Of a DNA stretch of 64,000 bases, positions 18,279 through 26,598 are shown piece by piece (position 1 is the first letter of the stretch; each line of letters begins with the position of its first letter). Position numbers and translations under genes: made by a program. The notes under the pieces are model-generated. The model did no database searches and was not told where the DNA came from. It worked only from the letters and a program-made list of their open reading frames with translations. This DNA comes from Sphaerisporangium album (GTDB lineage: Bacteria; Actinomycetota; Actinomycetes; Streptosporangiales; Streptosporangiaceae), in NCBI RefSeq assembly GCF_003323745.1, contig NZ_QOIL01000013.1, positions 106,794 through 170,793 of the forward strand. Direction: 5' to 3'.

Positions 18279-20244
18279 GCCCGCGTCGGCCACCCGGCGC
18301 GGGCCGGCGGCTGTCTCGCCCAGGGCGGCCATTCCGTCCAAGGTGGCGGGCCTCATGCCCAGAGTGGCCGGCCTCAGGCCCAGAGTGGCGTCCATCCTGC
18401 TCAGGCTCGCGGCGGCCACCCTGCTGTGGGTCGTGGTCATGGCCGGGACGGCCTCGGCGCATCCGATCCTGGTCGGTTCCGAGCCGGCCGACGGGCAGGT
18501 GCTGTCCAGCGCTCCCGCACGGCTGCGGCTGGAGTTCACCGAACCGGTCCTGCTCTCCTCCGTCCGCCTGTCGTTGCACCCATCGGCCGGCACGGTGCGT
18601 TCCCTCACCCCGTCGGCGGAGGCGGCGGGCCGCGTGGTGGCCTCGCTCCCTCCACTGGCCGAGGACATCTACGCGGTCCGCTGGGCGGCGACGTCCAGCG
18701 AGGACGGCCACCGCCTCGGCGGAAGCCTCGTGTTCGGCGTCCGGCGCGCGGTGACCGCGGCGGGGCAGGCGGTCCGCGAGGGCCCGCGACCCTGGGACTC
18801 CGTGCTCGCCGCGATCCGCACCGTCGGCCTCTCGACGGCCGTTGGCGGCTTCCTCACGGCGGCGCTCCTCGTGCCGCTCGCACGCCGCCGTCACCCCGTC
18901 GGCCCGTGGGCGCGCGTCACCCGGCACGCCCTGCGTGCCGGGTCGGCGGGGACCGGTGCGGCACTCGCGGCGGTGACCGTCGTCGCCGCCCAGTCCGTCT
19001 GGCTGATCATCGACACGGCCCACGGCCGCCGGATGATCGAACAACTCGTGCTCCTGCTCGCCGCGTTCTTCCTCGCACGCCGCGCGACGATGCGGGACGA
19101 CCGCCCAGCCGCGCTCGGGGCCGTGTGCGCCGGGCTCGCGGTCGTGGTGGGGGCGCTCGACGGGCACGCCGCCGCGGCGGGGGAGGCGTTGCCCGCCGCC
19201 GTGCACGCGCTCGGCGCCGCCGTCTGGATCGGCGGGGTGATCGCGCTCGCGGTCGCCGGCCTGCCGATGCTCGCCGACCGTGCCCAGCGCGCGGCCGTCC
19301 GCGCCCTGCTCCGCGGGTTCGCGTGGCCCGCCGCGGCGGCCGTCGTGGCCCTCGGCGTGACCGGGCCGCTGCTCGCCGGAGGTCAGATCGCCACACCGTA
19401 CGCCGGCCTGGTCACCCCCTACGGGCTCATCCTCGCGATCAAGCTGGTGTTCCTGCTCGGGGTGGCGGCCGTCGCGATCCGCGTCGCGCGGGGCCGGACG
19501 GGAGGCAGGCTGCTGGTCGTGGAGGCGGTGCTGCTCGCCGAGGTCGCCTGCTGCGCGGCGGTGCTGACCGTCACGCCGCCCGCCAGAGGGCCGGGCCTGG
19601 ACCCGGTGCCCGCCGCCGCGCCGCTCCAGCGCAGCGTGAGGCTGGACGACCTGGTGCTGGCCGTCTCGGTCCGGCCGGGCACGCCGGGCAGGAACCTCGT
19701 CACCGTCGACGTGTACGACACGCGCCGCCCGGCGCCCGGACGCCTGAGCGCGGTGCGGCTCGGCGTGGGGAACGCCCCGCTGGCGGCCGTGGCGGTGGCC
19801 GAGCGGCGGTGGGAGGCCGTCGCCGACCTTCCCCCGGCGGGACAGGTGCCCGTCCAGGTCGGCGTCCAGCGGGACGGCCTTCCGGACGCGGGGGTGAGGC
19901 TGGACTGGGCCGTCCGGGGAGACGCTCCCCGGGGCTTCCTGGCCGAGCGGTCCCTGGCGTCCGTCACCGGCGTCATGGCGTGGACGATCGCCGCCCTCGG
20001 AGCGGTGGCGGCGGCCGTGGCCCTCCTGAGCTCTGTGAGGAGGCGCCGAGAAGAGGGCTCTGTGCCGAAGCGCCGTGAAGACGGCTCTGTGAGGGTGGGC
20101 CGTGAAGACGGCTCTGTGAGGGTGGGCCGTGAAGACGGCTCTGTGAGAAGGAAGCGCCGCCATGACGATCCGAGCCCTCGCCCTGATATTGCTGGTGAGC
20201 CTGACGACCGTGCCCACGTATCCCGCGAGCGTGCCGGAGCCTGA
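18262..20244 (+). CDS. CopC-CopD fusion, copper transport/tolerance protein
   Basis: 660 residues. After an N-terminal export segment the mature CopC domain starts with the invariant histidine (H67 in SAHPILVGS), the copper-coordinating N-terminus of CopC. SSEDGHRLGG near 150 supplies the second conserved His. Beyond about residue 185 there are eight or so membrane helices of the CopD family, then an extracytoplasmic segment and a last helix. CopC binds periplasmic or extracellular copper and CopD is thought to pass it inward (family knowledge), so this gene could supply copper for the cupredoxin proteins. The C-terminal tail (596-631) has four 9-residue repeats REDGSVRVG. The last 83 nt overlap the subtilisin gene in another frame, unusual for this window. 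Confidence 0.9.
   Translation: MSRFSRPASATRRGPAAVSPRAAIPSKVAGLMPRVAGLRPRVASILLRLAAATLLWVVVMAGTASAHPILVGSEPADGQVLSSAPARLRLEFTEPVLLSSVRLSLHPSAGTVRSLTPSAEAAGRVVASLPPLAEDIYAVRWAATSSEDGHRLGGSLVFGVRRAVTAAGQAVREGPRPWDSVLAAIRTVGLSTAVGGFLTAALLVPLARRRHPVGPWARVTRHALRAGSAGTGAALAAVTVVAAQSVWLIIDTAHGRRMIEQLVLLLAAFFLARRATMRDDRPAALGAVCAGLAVVVGALDGHAAAAGEALPAAVHALGAAVWIGGVIALAVAGLPMLADRAQRAAVRALLRGFAWPAAAAVVALGVTGPLLAGGQIATPYAGLVTPYGLILAIKLVFLLGVAAVAIRVARGRTGGRLLVVEAVLLAEVACCAAVLTVTPPARGPGLDPVPAAAPLQRSVRLDDLVLAVSVRPGTPGRNLVTVDVYDTRRPAPGRLSAVRLGVGNAPLAAVAVAERRWEAVADLPPAGQVPVQVGVQRDGLPDAGVRLDWAVRGDAPRGFLAERSLASVTGVMAWTIAALGAVAAAVALLSSVRRRREEGSVPKRREDGSVRVGREDGSVRVGREDGSVRRKRRHDDPSPRPDIAGEPDDRAHVSRERAGA
20047..20154 (+). 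repeat. Four 27-bp tandem repeats at the 3' end of the CopC-CopD gene
   Basis: Units begin at 20047, 20074, 20101 and 20128. The last three share the core CGTGAAGACGGCTCTGTGAG. They encode R-E-(D/E)-G-S-V plus three variable residues. The repeat ends just before the ribosome-binding site of the next gene. Confidence 0.85.
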
Positions 20245-21577
20245 GCGGACCGCCGTCGTCGTCTACCTCAAGGACCGGGCGGACCTCGGCCGTCTGCCGC
20301 CGGAGGCCCTGCCCGCGCACCGGCGCAGGGTCGTGGAGGAGCTTCGCCGGGTCGCGGACCGCGCTCAGGCGCCGCTGCTGCGCGCCATCGAGGCCGAACG
20401 GCGACGGGGCGCCGTCACCGGCGTTCACCGGCTCTGGAACGTCAACGCGATCGCGCTGACGGCGACACCGGACTTCGCCGCGTCGATGGCCCGGCGTCCG
20501 GAGGTGGCGTCCGTGGTCCCCGACACCACCGCTTTCGCCCTCGCGACGGGCACCGGCCGGGTGACGGGGGCCACCGCCACGACCGCACCCCACGCCGCGG
20601 CCATGGTCGCCGCCGCCTCGCAGGGCGTCGTTCCCCGGACGGGCACTCGCGAGATCGGCGCGCGACTGGCGGGGGTCGAGGCGAACCTGGCGCAGTCGGG
20701 TGCGCCCTCGCTCTGGTCGCTCGGGCTTCTCGGCGAGGGGGTCGTCGTGGCGAGCGTCGACACCGGGGCGGACGTGACGCATCCCGACCTGGCGCCCCGG
20801 TGGCGGGGCGGTCCGGGCTCGTGGTTCGACCCGTACGGCGAGCACGCGACGCCCTTCGACGCCTCCGGGCACGGCACCTGGACCATGGGCGTCATGGTCG
20901 GCGGCGACGCGGGCGGCACGGCCATCGGCGTCGCGCCCGGCGCCCGGTGGATCGCGGCCAAGGCCTTCGACGACGGCGGCGTCGCGACGACCTCCGGGCT
21001 GCACGCGATCTTCCAGTGGCTGCTCGACCCCGACGGCGACCCGGCCACCGACGACGCCCCTGACGTGGTCAACAACTCCTGGACCTTCGCCGCCAAGGGG
21101 TGCAACCTGGCCTTCGAGCCCGACCTGGCCGCGTTGCGGGCGATCGGCGTGCTACCGGTCTTCGCGGCGGGCAACGGCGGGCCGTACGCGAGCAGTTCCT
21201 ACAGCCCGTCCAACAACCCGTCCGCGTTCTCCGCCGGGGTGGTGAACGGCTCCGACGTGATCCTCTCCATGTCCAGCAGGGGCCCGTCGGCGTGCGGCGG
21301 GCGTACGGGCGTGTTCCCGGACGTGGTCGCACCCGGCAAGGACACCTGGACCAGCGACCTGTACGGCATGTGGACCAGCGCGACGGGCACGTCGATGGCC
21401 GCGCCGCACGTCAGCGGTCTGCTGGCGCTGGTGCTATCCGGCCGGCCGGGACTGACGGCGGCCCAGCAGGCGGCGGCGGTCACCACGGGCGCCCGCGACC
21501 TCGGCGTCCCCGGCCCCGACAACACCTACGGCAAGGGCCGCCTCGACGCCCTCGCGACATGGAACGCCCTGCCCTGA
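20162..21577 (+). CDS. Secreted S8 subtilisin-family peptidase
   Basis: 471 residues. Signal peptide to about residue 22, a propeptide (inhibitor I9-like, with VVYLKDRADLG and EVASVVPD) to about 120, then the S8 domain. Catalytic triad: D200 (SVDTGADVTHPD), H237 (SGHGTW) and S411 (GTSMAAPH); the oxyanion Asn is in VVNNSW. The substrate may be a partner of the operon, for example maturation of the giant secreted protein or of the oxidase-like proteins, but this is inference; a nutritional protease is equally possible. AAGGAAG lies 7 nt before ATG. The gene overlaps the CopC-CopD gene by 83 nt and the transcript ends at the hairpin at 21798-21837. Confidence 0.93.
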   Translation: MTIRALALILLVSLTTVPTYPASVPEPERTAVVVYLKDRADLGRLPPEALPAHRRRVVEELRRVADRAQAPLLRAIEAERRRGAVTGVHRLWNVNAIALTATPDFAASMARRPEVASVVPDTTAFALATGTGRVTGATATTAPHAAAMVAAASQGVVPRTGTREIGARLAGVEANLAQSGAPSLWSLGLLGEGVVVASVDTGADVTHPDLAPRWRGGPGSWFDPYGEHATPFDASGHGTWTMGVMVGGDAGGTAIGVAPGARWIAAKAFDDGGVATTSGLHAIFQWLLDPDGDPATDDAPDVVNNSWTFAAKGCNLAFEPDLAALRAIGVLPVFAAGNGGPYASSSYSPSNNPSAFSAGVVNGSDVILSMSSRGPSACGGRTGVFPDVVAPGKDTWTSDLYGMWTSATGTSMAAPHVSGLLALVLSGRPGLTAAQQAAAVTTGARDLGVPGPDNTYGKGRLDALATWNALP

Positions 21578-21613
21578 CCGGACCCCTGACTGACCGGCCC
21601 TGATCGACCGGCC

Positions 21614-21778
21614 ATGACCGGACCGCCGTCACCGGACGGGCCTGACCTGCGGCCGTTCCTGCGGGCACGGCGCCTTCAGGGCGCGCTGTGGATGCTCGCC
21701 AAGCTGCGGGACTTCCCCGGCGAGTCCGCCCGCGTGGAGGCCGCCCTCGCCGAATGGCGCGAGGGCAGGAACGACTGA
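21614..21778 (+). CDS. Possible small protein of 54 residues
   Basis: An open frame starting MTGPPSPDGPDLRPFLRARR and ending EWREGRND, 36 nt after the subtilisin stop. It is amphipathic and charged, predicted helical, without signal peptide or known domain. No convincing ribosome-binding site is visible (GATCGACCGGCC upstream). It is either a small last gene of the operon or a chance frame in GC-rich DNA; I lean slightly to real because its length, start and stop fill the gap before the terminator exactly. Confidence 0.4.
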   Translation: MTGPPSPDGPDLRPFLRARRLQGALWMLAKLRDFPGESARVEAALAEWREGRND

Positions 21779-21797
21779 CCGCGCCGGGGCCGTGTGC

Positions 21798-21837
21798 GGG
21801 CGGCTCCGCGGTTCCCTGGGGGGCCGCGGAGCCGTCC
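21798..21837. terminator. Bidirectional hairpin terminator
   Basis: CGGCTCCGCGG (21801-21811) pairs perfectly with CCGCGGAGCCG (21824-21834) and the stem extends to 21798/21837 with one G-T pair. It separates the plus-strand copper-like operon from the convergent GH95-like gene. Confidence 0.75.
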
Positions 21838-21879
21838 GCTACCCGTTCGTCACGTGGCCTCGCCGGAGGCCGCGCGACG

Positions 21880-24645
21880 TCAGGACGGGGTGATGGTGTA
21901 GGTCGCTCCCGCCTGGGTCGGGAAGGTGACGACGTCGTTGGCCACGGTGTGGCCGACCGTGCCGCCGCCTGCCCGTGTCACCACGACCGCGCGGCCGGGC
22001 CACGGGTTGCCGACGCTCGCGGTGCGGCCCGCGTCGCTGGTGATGTCGACGTACGAGACCGTGCCGCCGACGCGGGCGCTGGAGACGAGGAACCCGTTCT
22101 TGGCCCGGAGCTTGACGAAGGAGGCGTTCCTGCCCGCGGGCCACACCGGGTACAGGCGCATGACGCCGCCGTCGCTCTGGAGCAGCACGTCGTTGACGGC
22201 CTCGATCGCGCCCGCCTTCTCCAGCCCGTGGTTGGGGTCGGTGATCCGCAGGTTGGGGGCGATCTTGGAGGTGATCTGGCCCTTGAGCTTGTCGATCAGG
22301 CTCTGGGCCGGGTAGCCGACGCGGGCGGCCTGGGTGAACACCTTGGGGAAGCTGTTCTCCTGGCCCCAGGAGTTCATCACGTCGATCGTGGCGATGGCGA
22401 CCTGCCTGTCGGCGGCGGGGGAGTTGATGCCGAGCGCGTCGCCCGGGTGGATGAACTCCAGGTTGACGGTGTTGTCGCCCGGCCGGATGGGCCGGTTGTC
22501 GGACAGCGTGCCGGGGTCGGCCAGCGCGTACACCGTCTGCCCGTTGTAGGTCGTCCTCGGGATGTCCGGCAGGCGCGAGGCGATGTTCTGCCAGGTGGCC
22601 CGGTCGCCGGCGTCCACGTTGAGCTCGGTGCTCGCACTGACCAGCGAGGAGAACAGCCGCTTGAGCATGCCCCCGTCGGGGCTTGAGTTGCGCCCCCACG
22701 TGCCCTCGTGCGGCCCGCTCCACAGCCGGTAGCGCCCTGCGGCCGAGTCGTACTCCAGGTAGCTCTGGAAGAACGCCGCGACCTCCTTCATGAAGGGGTA
22801 GGCCGTGCCGGACAGGAAGGCGCGGTCCTGGGTGTACTCCCAGTACGAGATGTACTGCGTGACCGTGAACAGCGAGTTGGCCACCTGCTGGTGGTAGACG
22901 TCGCCGACGGTGGAGCCGAACGGGCCGATCCCGACCGGGAACAGCACGCCCGCGGGCACGCCGCCGCTCGGGAAGCGCGCGCTGACGTAGTCGGGCTTGA
23001 CCCGGTTCAGGTCCTGCCGTGCGCGCCGCCTGGCCTCGGGCAGGTAGGCCTGCACCAGGTCGTACAGCGGCAGGGCCAGCTCCGGCCGGTTGCTGGAGTA
23101 GACGCCGTAGAAGTTGGCCACCCAGTTGTAGTTGAGGTGCATGTCGCCACCCCACTGCGGGAAGTCGGAGGTGGCCCAGATGCCGTACAGCCCGGGCGCC
23201 GTCTTGCCGGCGCGGATCGACGAGCCGAGCAGGTACAGCGAGCCGTAGTAGAACCTCTCCAGCGTGTCGTCGTCGAGGTCCACGTACGACTTGAGCCAGT
23301 ACTGCTTCCACCAGTCGAGGTGCGCGTTGTAGAGCGCGTCGATCGAGCCGGCGTTCTGCCCGTCGGCGAGGCCGCGGGCGGCCGGGGCCGGGTCGGCGGG
23401 GTTGGGCCCGCCCCCGGCGACGCCGGTGACGACGGTCACGGTCTGGCCCGGTGGCAGGTCGAAGACGATGTTCCCGGCGGCTCCGCCCGCCGTCGGCGCG
23501 CCGACCTGCGTCCCTCCGATGACGCGGGTGGCGAGGGACGCGCGGGAGACCCAGCGTGAACCGGACGGCGTCTGGCGCGTCGCCCACACGGTGTTGCCCG
23601 AGACCCCCGAGGTGCTGGTGAAGCCGCCGCGCGCGTCCGGCGACCCCGTGGCGGTCTGCGCCTGGAGGCGTACGGTGGACGACCCGGTGGAGCGGATCCG
23701 CGTCACCACGAGGTCGCTGGAGGCCGCCGTCCAGGTCTTCATGACCACGGGGGTGCCGCCGATGGTCATCGTGGTGTCCACGTCGCCCTGGAGGATGTTC
23801 TGCTCCTCGGTGAACGGGCCGGACGGCGGCTGCGGCCCTCCTCCCGCGCCGTACAGCTCGAACTGGCCGATGCGCGCCCGCGGGTTGGCTGTCGAGTCGG
23901 GCGTGGTGCTCTGTGTGGGTTCGGTGATGGTGAGGCGCAGGTAGCGGGCGGTGGTCGAGGCGAACGTCCGGTCGGTGACGTTGGCCGTGTTGCCCGTGAC
24001 CGTGTCGGCCGTCGTCCAGGTGGAGTTGTTCGTGCTGGTGGCCAGGGTCCAGTTCCTGGTGTTGTTGGCGGTCTCGGCGGGGCGGGCCGCGGCGTCGTGG
24101 CGGAGGATGTAGCGGTTGAAGGTCTTGGCCGTGCCGAGGTCCAGGGTGAGGGTTTGCGGTTTGCCGATGTCGGAGACCCAGCCCTCGTACCCCGCGCCCC
24201 ACTGGCCGTTGACGGCCCTGTTCGGCGGGAAGGACGGGTGGGAGCTGGAGGCCGTGGCGCCGGCGCCGAGGGCCAGGTTGGACGAGCCGCCCCCGGCGAC
24301 CGGGCTGATCGAGACCGAGCCCAGCGCGACCAGGGACACGTCCGGGTTGCCGGTCCAGAAGTCGCCCTTGGAGATGTAGAACGTCTTGTACCCGTCACCT
24401 CCGCCGGAGGTGACTCCGATGTCGCCGTTGCCGAGCAGCGCGGTGTTCGGCATGGTGCGGGTCACCGAGCCGGAGTAGGCCTGGTCGGTCCAGCGCCCCT
24501 TGACGGGGCCCACGAGCTGCTGCACCTGGGCCCATTGCTGGTCGGGTGTGGGCGCGGCGGACGCGGCCGTGGGCGCGGCCACCAGCGTCATGGTCAGGGC
24601 GGCGGCCAGTGCGGCGGGCAGCAGCCGGCGTCGTGGTCTGTACAC
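21880..24645 (-). CDS. Secreted GH95-like glycoside hydrolase with inserted discoidin module
   Basis: 921 residues, GTG start with AAGGGAA upstream. Signal peptide to about residue 31. The hydrolase N-domain begins with NTALLGNGDIGV and ISKGDFW, phrases typical of GH95 (alpha-L-fucosidase/galactosidase) and related proteins. It is interrupted at about 121-275 by an F5/8-type-C (discoidin/CBM32) module, SSNLALGAGATASS to IGQFELYG, then resumes. The catalytic helical barrel covers about 430-800 (QWGGDMHLNYNW, WSGPHEGTWG, EFIHPGDALG). The exact substrate is uncertain. It is the last gene of a minus-strand operon with a MalEFG-type importer, so the released sugar is probably what the importer takes up. 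Confidence 0.82.
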   Translation of the reverse strand: MYRPRRRLLPAALAAALTMTLVAAPTAASAAPTPDQQWAQVQQLVGPVKGRWTDQAYSGSVTRTMPNTALLGNGDIGVTSGGGDGYKTFYISKGDFWTGNPDVSLVALGSVSISPVAGGGSSNLALGAGATASSSHPSFPPNRAVNGQWGAGYEGWVSDIGKPQTLTLDLGTAKTFNRYILRHDAAARPAETANNTRNWTLATSTNNSTWTTADTVTGNTANVTDRTFASTTARYLRLTITEPTQSTTPDSTANPRARIGQFELYGAGGGPQPPSGPFTEEQNILQGDVDTTMTIGGTPVVMKTWTAASSDLVVTRIRSTGSSTVRLQAQTATGSPDARGGFTSTSGVSGNTVWATRQTPSGSRWVSRASLATRVIGGTQVGAPTAGGAAGNIVFDLPPGQTVTVVTGVAGGGPNPADPAPAARGLADGQNAGSIDALYNAHLDWWKQYWLKSYVDLDDDTLERFYYGSLYLLGSSIRAGKTAPGLYGIWATSDFPQWGGDMHLNYNWVANFYGVYSSNRPELALPLYDLVQAYLPEARRRARQDLNRVKPDYVSARFPSGGVPAGVLFPVGIGPFGSTVGDVYHQQVANSLFTVTQYISYWEYTQDRAFLSGTAYPFMKEVAAFFQSYLEYDSAAGRYRLWSGPHEGTWGRNSSPDGGMLKRLFSSLVSASTELNVDAGDRATWQNIASRLPDIPRTTYNGQTVYALADPGTLSDNRPIRPGDNTVNLEFIHPGDALGINSPAADRQVAIATIDVMNSWGQENSFPKVFTQAARVGYPAQSLIDKLKGQITSKIAPNLRITDPNHGLEKAGAIEAVNDVLLQSDGGVMRLYPVWPAGRNASFVKLRAKNGFLVSSARVGGTVSYVDITSDAGRTASVGNPWPGRAVVVTRAGGGTVGHTVANDVVTFPTQAGATYTITPS

Positions 24646-24675
24646 GCGGTTCCCTTCTTGGCGGGTATCCCCGGA

Positions 24676-25509
24676 TCACCCCTTGACCGCGCCGCCGGTC
24701 AGCCCCTTGACGAAGTTCTTCTGCAGGGCGAGGTAGAAGACGAGGATGGGCAGTGTGGCGAGGAACATGAAGGCGAACACCGCGCCGAAGTCGGACTGGT
24801 GCTGTCCGATGGCCCGGTAGACGCCCACCGTGACAGTGGTGCCACTGTCAGGTCCGAGGATGACGAGCGGGGTCAGGAAGTCGTTCCAGATCCACACTCC
24901 GAGGAAGATGAGCACGCTGGCCGAGGCCGGGCGCAGCAGCGGGAAGACCACCTGCCAGAACACCCGCAGGCGGCTCGCGCCGTCGAGCTCGGCGGCCTCC
25001 TCCAGCTCCAGCGGGACGCCCTTCACGAACCCCATGAAGAGCAGCACCCCGAACGGGACGTAGTAGCCGATGTTGACCAGGATGAGCCCCTGCAGCGTGG
25101 TCATCAGGCCCAGCGTCTTGAGCACCGAGGTGATGGGCGCCAGGATCACCGGCACCGGTATCATCAGCCCGCACAGCAGCGTCACCATCACGACCTTGGC
25201 GAGCACGTGCCGTGACCTGGCCAGGTAGTGGCCGAGCATCGCCGACAGCACCGTCAGGATCGTGATGGACAGCGCGGTGACCGCGACGCTGTTGACGAGC
25301 CCGTAGGTGAACAGGCTGTCGGGGCGCGACAGCACCGCGCCGATGTTCTCCATGGTCGGCGGCACGGGCGGCGCCGCCGGGTGGGGGACGATGTCGGTGC
25401 TCGGCTTGAAGACGTTAACCAGCATCAGGTACAGCGGCAGGAAGAACACCGCGCCGGCGAACGTCGCGGCCAGCGGCCGCAGCCAGGCGTGCGTCCGGGC
25501 GTCGATCAC
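24676..25509 (-). CDS. Sugar ABC importer permease, MalG type
   Basis: 277 residues. GTG 25509 overlaps the stop of the upstream permease (GTGA), so translation is coupled; longer upstream starts lie inside that gene. Six membrane helices. The cytoplasmic EAA loop reads EEAAELDGASRLRVFWQVVF, which docks with the ATPase. No ATPase is encoded here, so a shared MsiK-type ATPase elsewhere is expected, as is common for actinobacterial sugar importers (family knowledge). Third gene of the operon, followed 30 bp later by the GH95-like hydrolase. Confidence 0.92.
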   Translation of the reverse strand: MIDARTHAWLRPLAATFAGAVFFLPLYLMLVNVFKPSTDIVPHPAAPPVPPTMENIGAVLSRPDSLFTYGLVNSVAVTALSITILTVLSAMLGHYLARSRHVLAKVVMVTLLCGLMIPVPVILAPITSVLKTLGLMTTLQGLILVNIGYYVPFGVLLFMGFVKGVPLELEEAAELDGASRLRVFWQVVFPLLRPASASVLIFLGVWIWNDFLTPLVILGPDSGTTVTVGVYRAIGQHQSDFGAVFAFMFLATLPILVFYLALQKNFVKGLTGGAVKG

Positions 25510-26582
25510 CGCGTCACCTCGCGTCGCTGGAGCACCCGCAGCACGATCACCGAGACGGTCCCCACCAGGGCCAGCATGACCGCCGCCATCGCCGAGGAGT
25601 AGCCGATGTGGTTGCCGGTGAAGGCCGTCTGGACGACCTGGAAGGCCATGGTGGCGGTCGTGCCCGTCCCCGGGCCGCCGTTGGTGATGACCTGGATCTG
25701 GTCGTAGGCCTTGAACCCCGTGATCAGCAGCATCACCGTGTTGATCGTCAGGGCGGGGGCCAGCATGGGCCAGGTGACGTTGCGGAACCGCGCCAGCGGC
25801 CCGCACCCGTCGATGGCCGCGGCCTCGCGCAGCTCACGCGGCACGCCCTGCAGGCCCGCCAGGTACACCACGACGCAGAAGCCGAGCATCTGCCAGGTGA
25901 GGATCCAGGCGATGGAGTAGAGCGCGATCTCCGGGTCCGACAGCCACCCGGGCGGGTCCGCCACGCCGAGGCCCCGCAGCACCGAGTTCAGCAGGCCCTC
26001 GTCGGTGAGCACCGCCTGCCAGATGACGCTGATCACCACCGAGCTGAGCACGACGGGCGTGAAGAAGACGCCGCGCAGCGCCAGGTACAGCTTGGTGGGC
26101 CGGTCCAGCAGCATCGCGATGAGCAGGCCGCCGGCGTTGGCCAGCAGCGTCACGATCACGGTGATCACGACGGTGTTGGCCAGCGCCTGGTGGAACTCGG
26201 GGTCGCCGAGCAGGTCGGCGTAGTTGCGCAGGCCCACCCAGCGGGTGGGCGGGTTGAACGGGTTGCGGTTGGTGAAGCTGTAGTACGCGGTCATGCCGAT
26301 CGGCACCAGGACGAACAGCACGTACGCCAGCAGGCCGGGGAGGGCGAACAGGGCGAAGCGTCCCAGGCTCTGGCCGGTGCGGTACCGCCAGGCCGGGGGT
26401 CTGCGCCGGCGCGGCGGCTCCGCCGGGGGCCGCCGGACGCCGGAGGGGGCGGCCGCGGCGCGTGCGGTGGCCGCGCGGGTCGTCTGCGCCTTGTTCGCTT
26501 GGGCACTGTTCGCTCGGGCACTGTTCGCCTGCTCCATAGGGGCCGAGGAGGCCGCGAGGGCCGCGTGGTCGATGTCTGTCAT
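25506..26582 (-). CDS. Sugar ABC importer permease, MalF type
   Basis: 358 residues with six membrane helices and the EAA loop REAAAIDGCGPLARF. The first 65 residues are a low-complexity Ala/Ser/Asn/Arg segment with internal repeats (SARANSAQANKAQ) that is longer than in ordinary MalF-like permeases; a shorter start is possible at the internal ATG 15 codons in (MEQANSA). It works with the downstream permease and the binding lipoprotein encoded 16 bp upstream. It is the middle gene of the operon under the LacI-type repressor. Confidence 0.92.
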   Translation of the reverse strand: MTDIDHAALAASSAPMEQANSARANSAQANKAQTTRAATARAAAAPSGVRRPPAEPPRRRRPPAWRYRTGQSLGRFALFALPGLLAYVLFVLVPIGMTAYYSFTNRNPFNPPTRWVGLRNYADLLGDPEFHQALANTVVITVIVTLLANAGGLLIAMLLDRPTKLYLALRGVFFTPVVLSSVVISVIWQAVLTDEGLLNSVLRGLGVADPPGWLSDPEIALYSIAWILTWQMLGFCVVVYLAGLQGVPRELREAAAIDGCGPLARFRNVTWPMLAPALTINTVMLLITGFKAYDQIQVITNGGPGTGTTATMAFQVVQTAFTGNHIGYSSAMAAVMLALVGTVSVIVLRVLQRREVTR

Positions 26583-26598
26583 CTACTGGTGTCCGGTC

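Noticed and set aside
20047-20154. Short regular repeats considered as a CRISPR array
   Set aside because: The units are contiguous 27-mers with no spacers and lie in frame within a gene.
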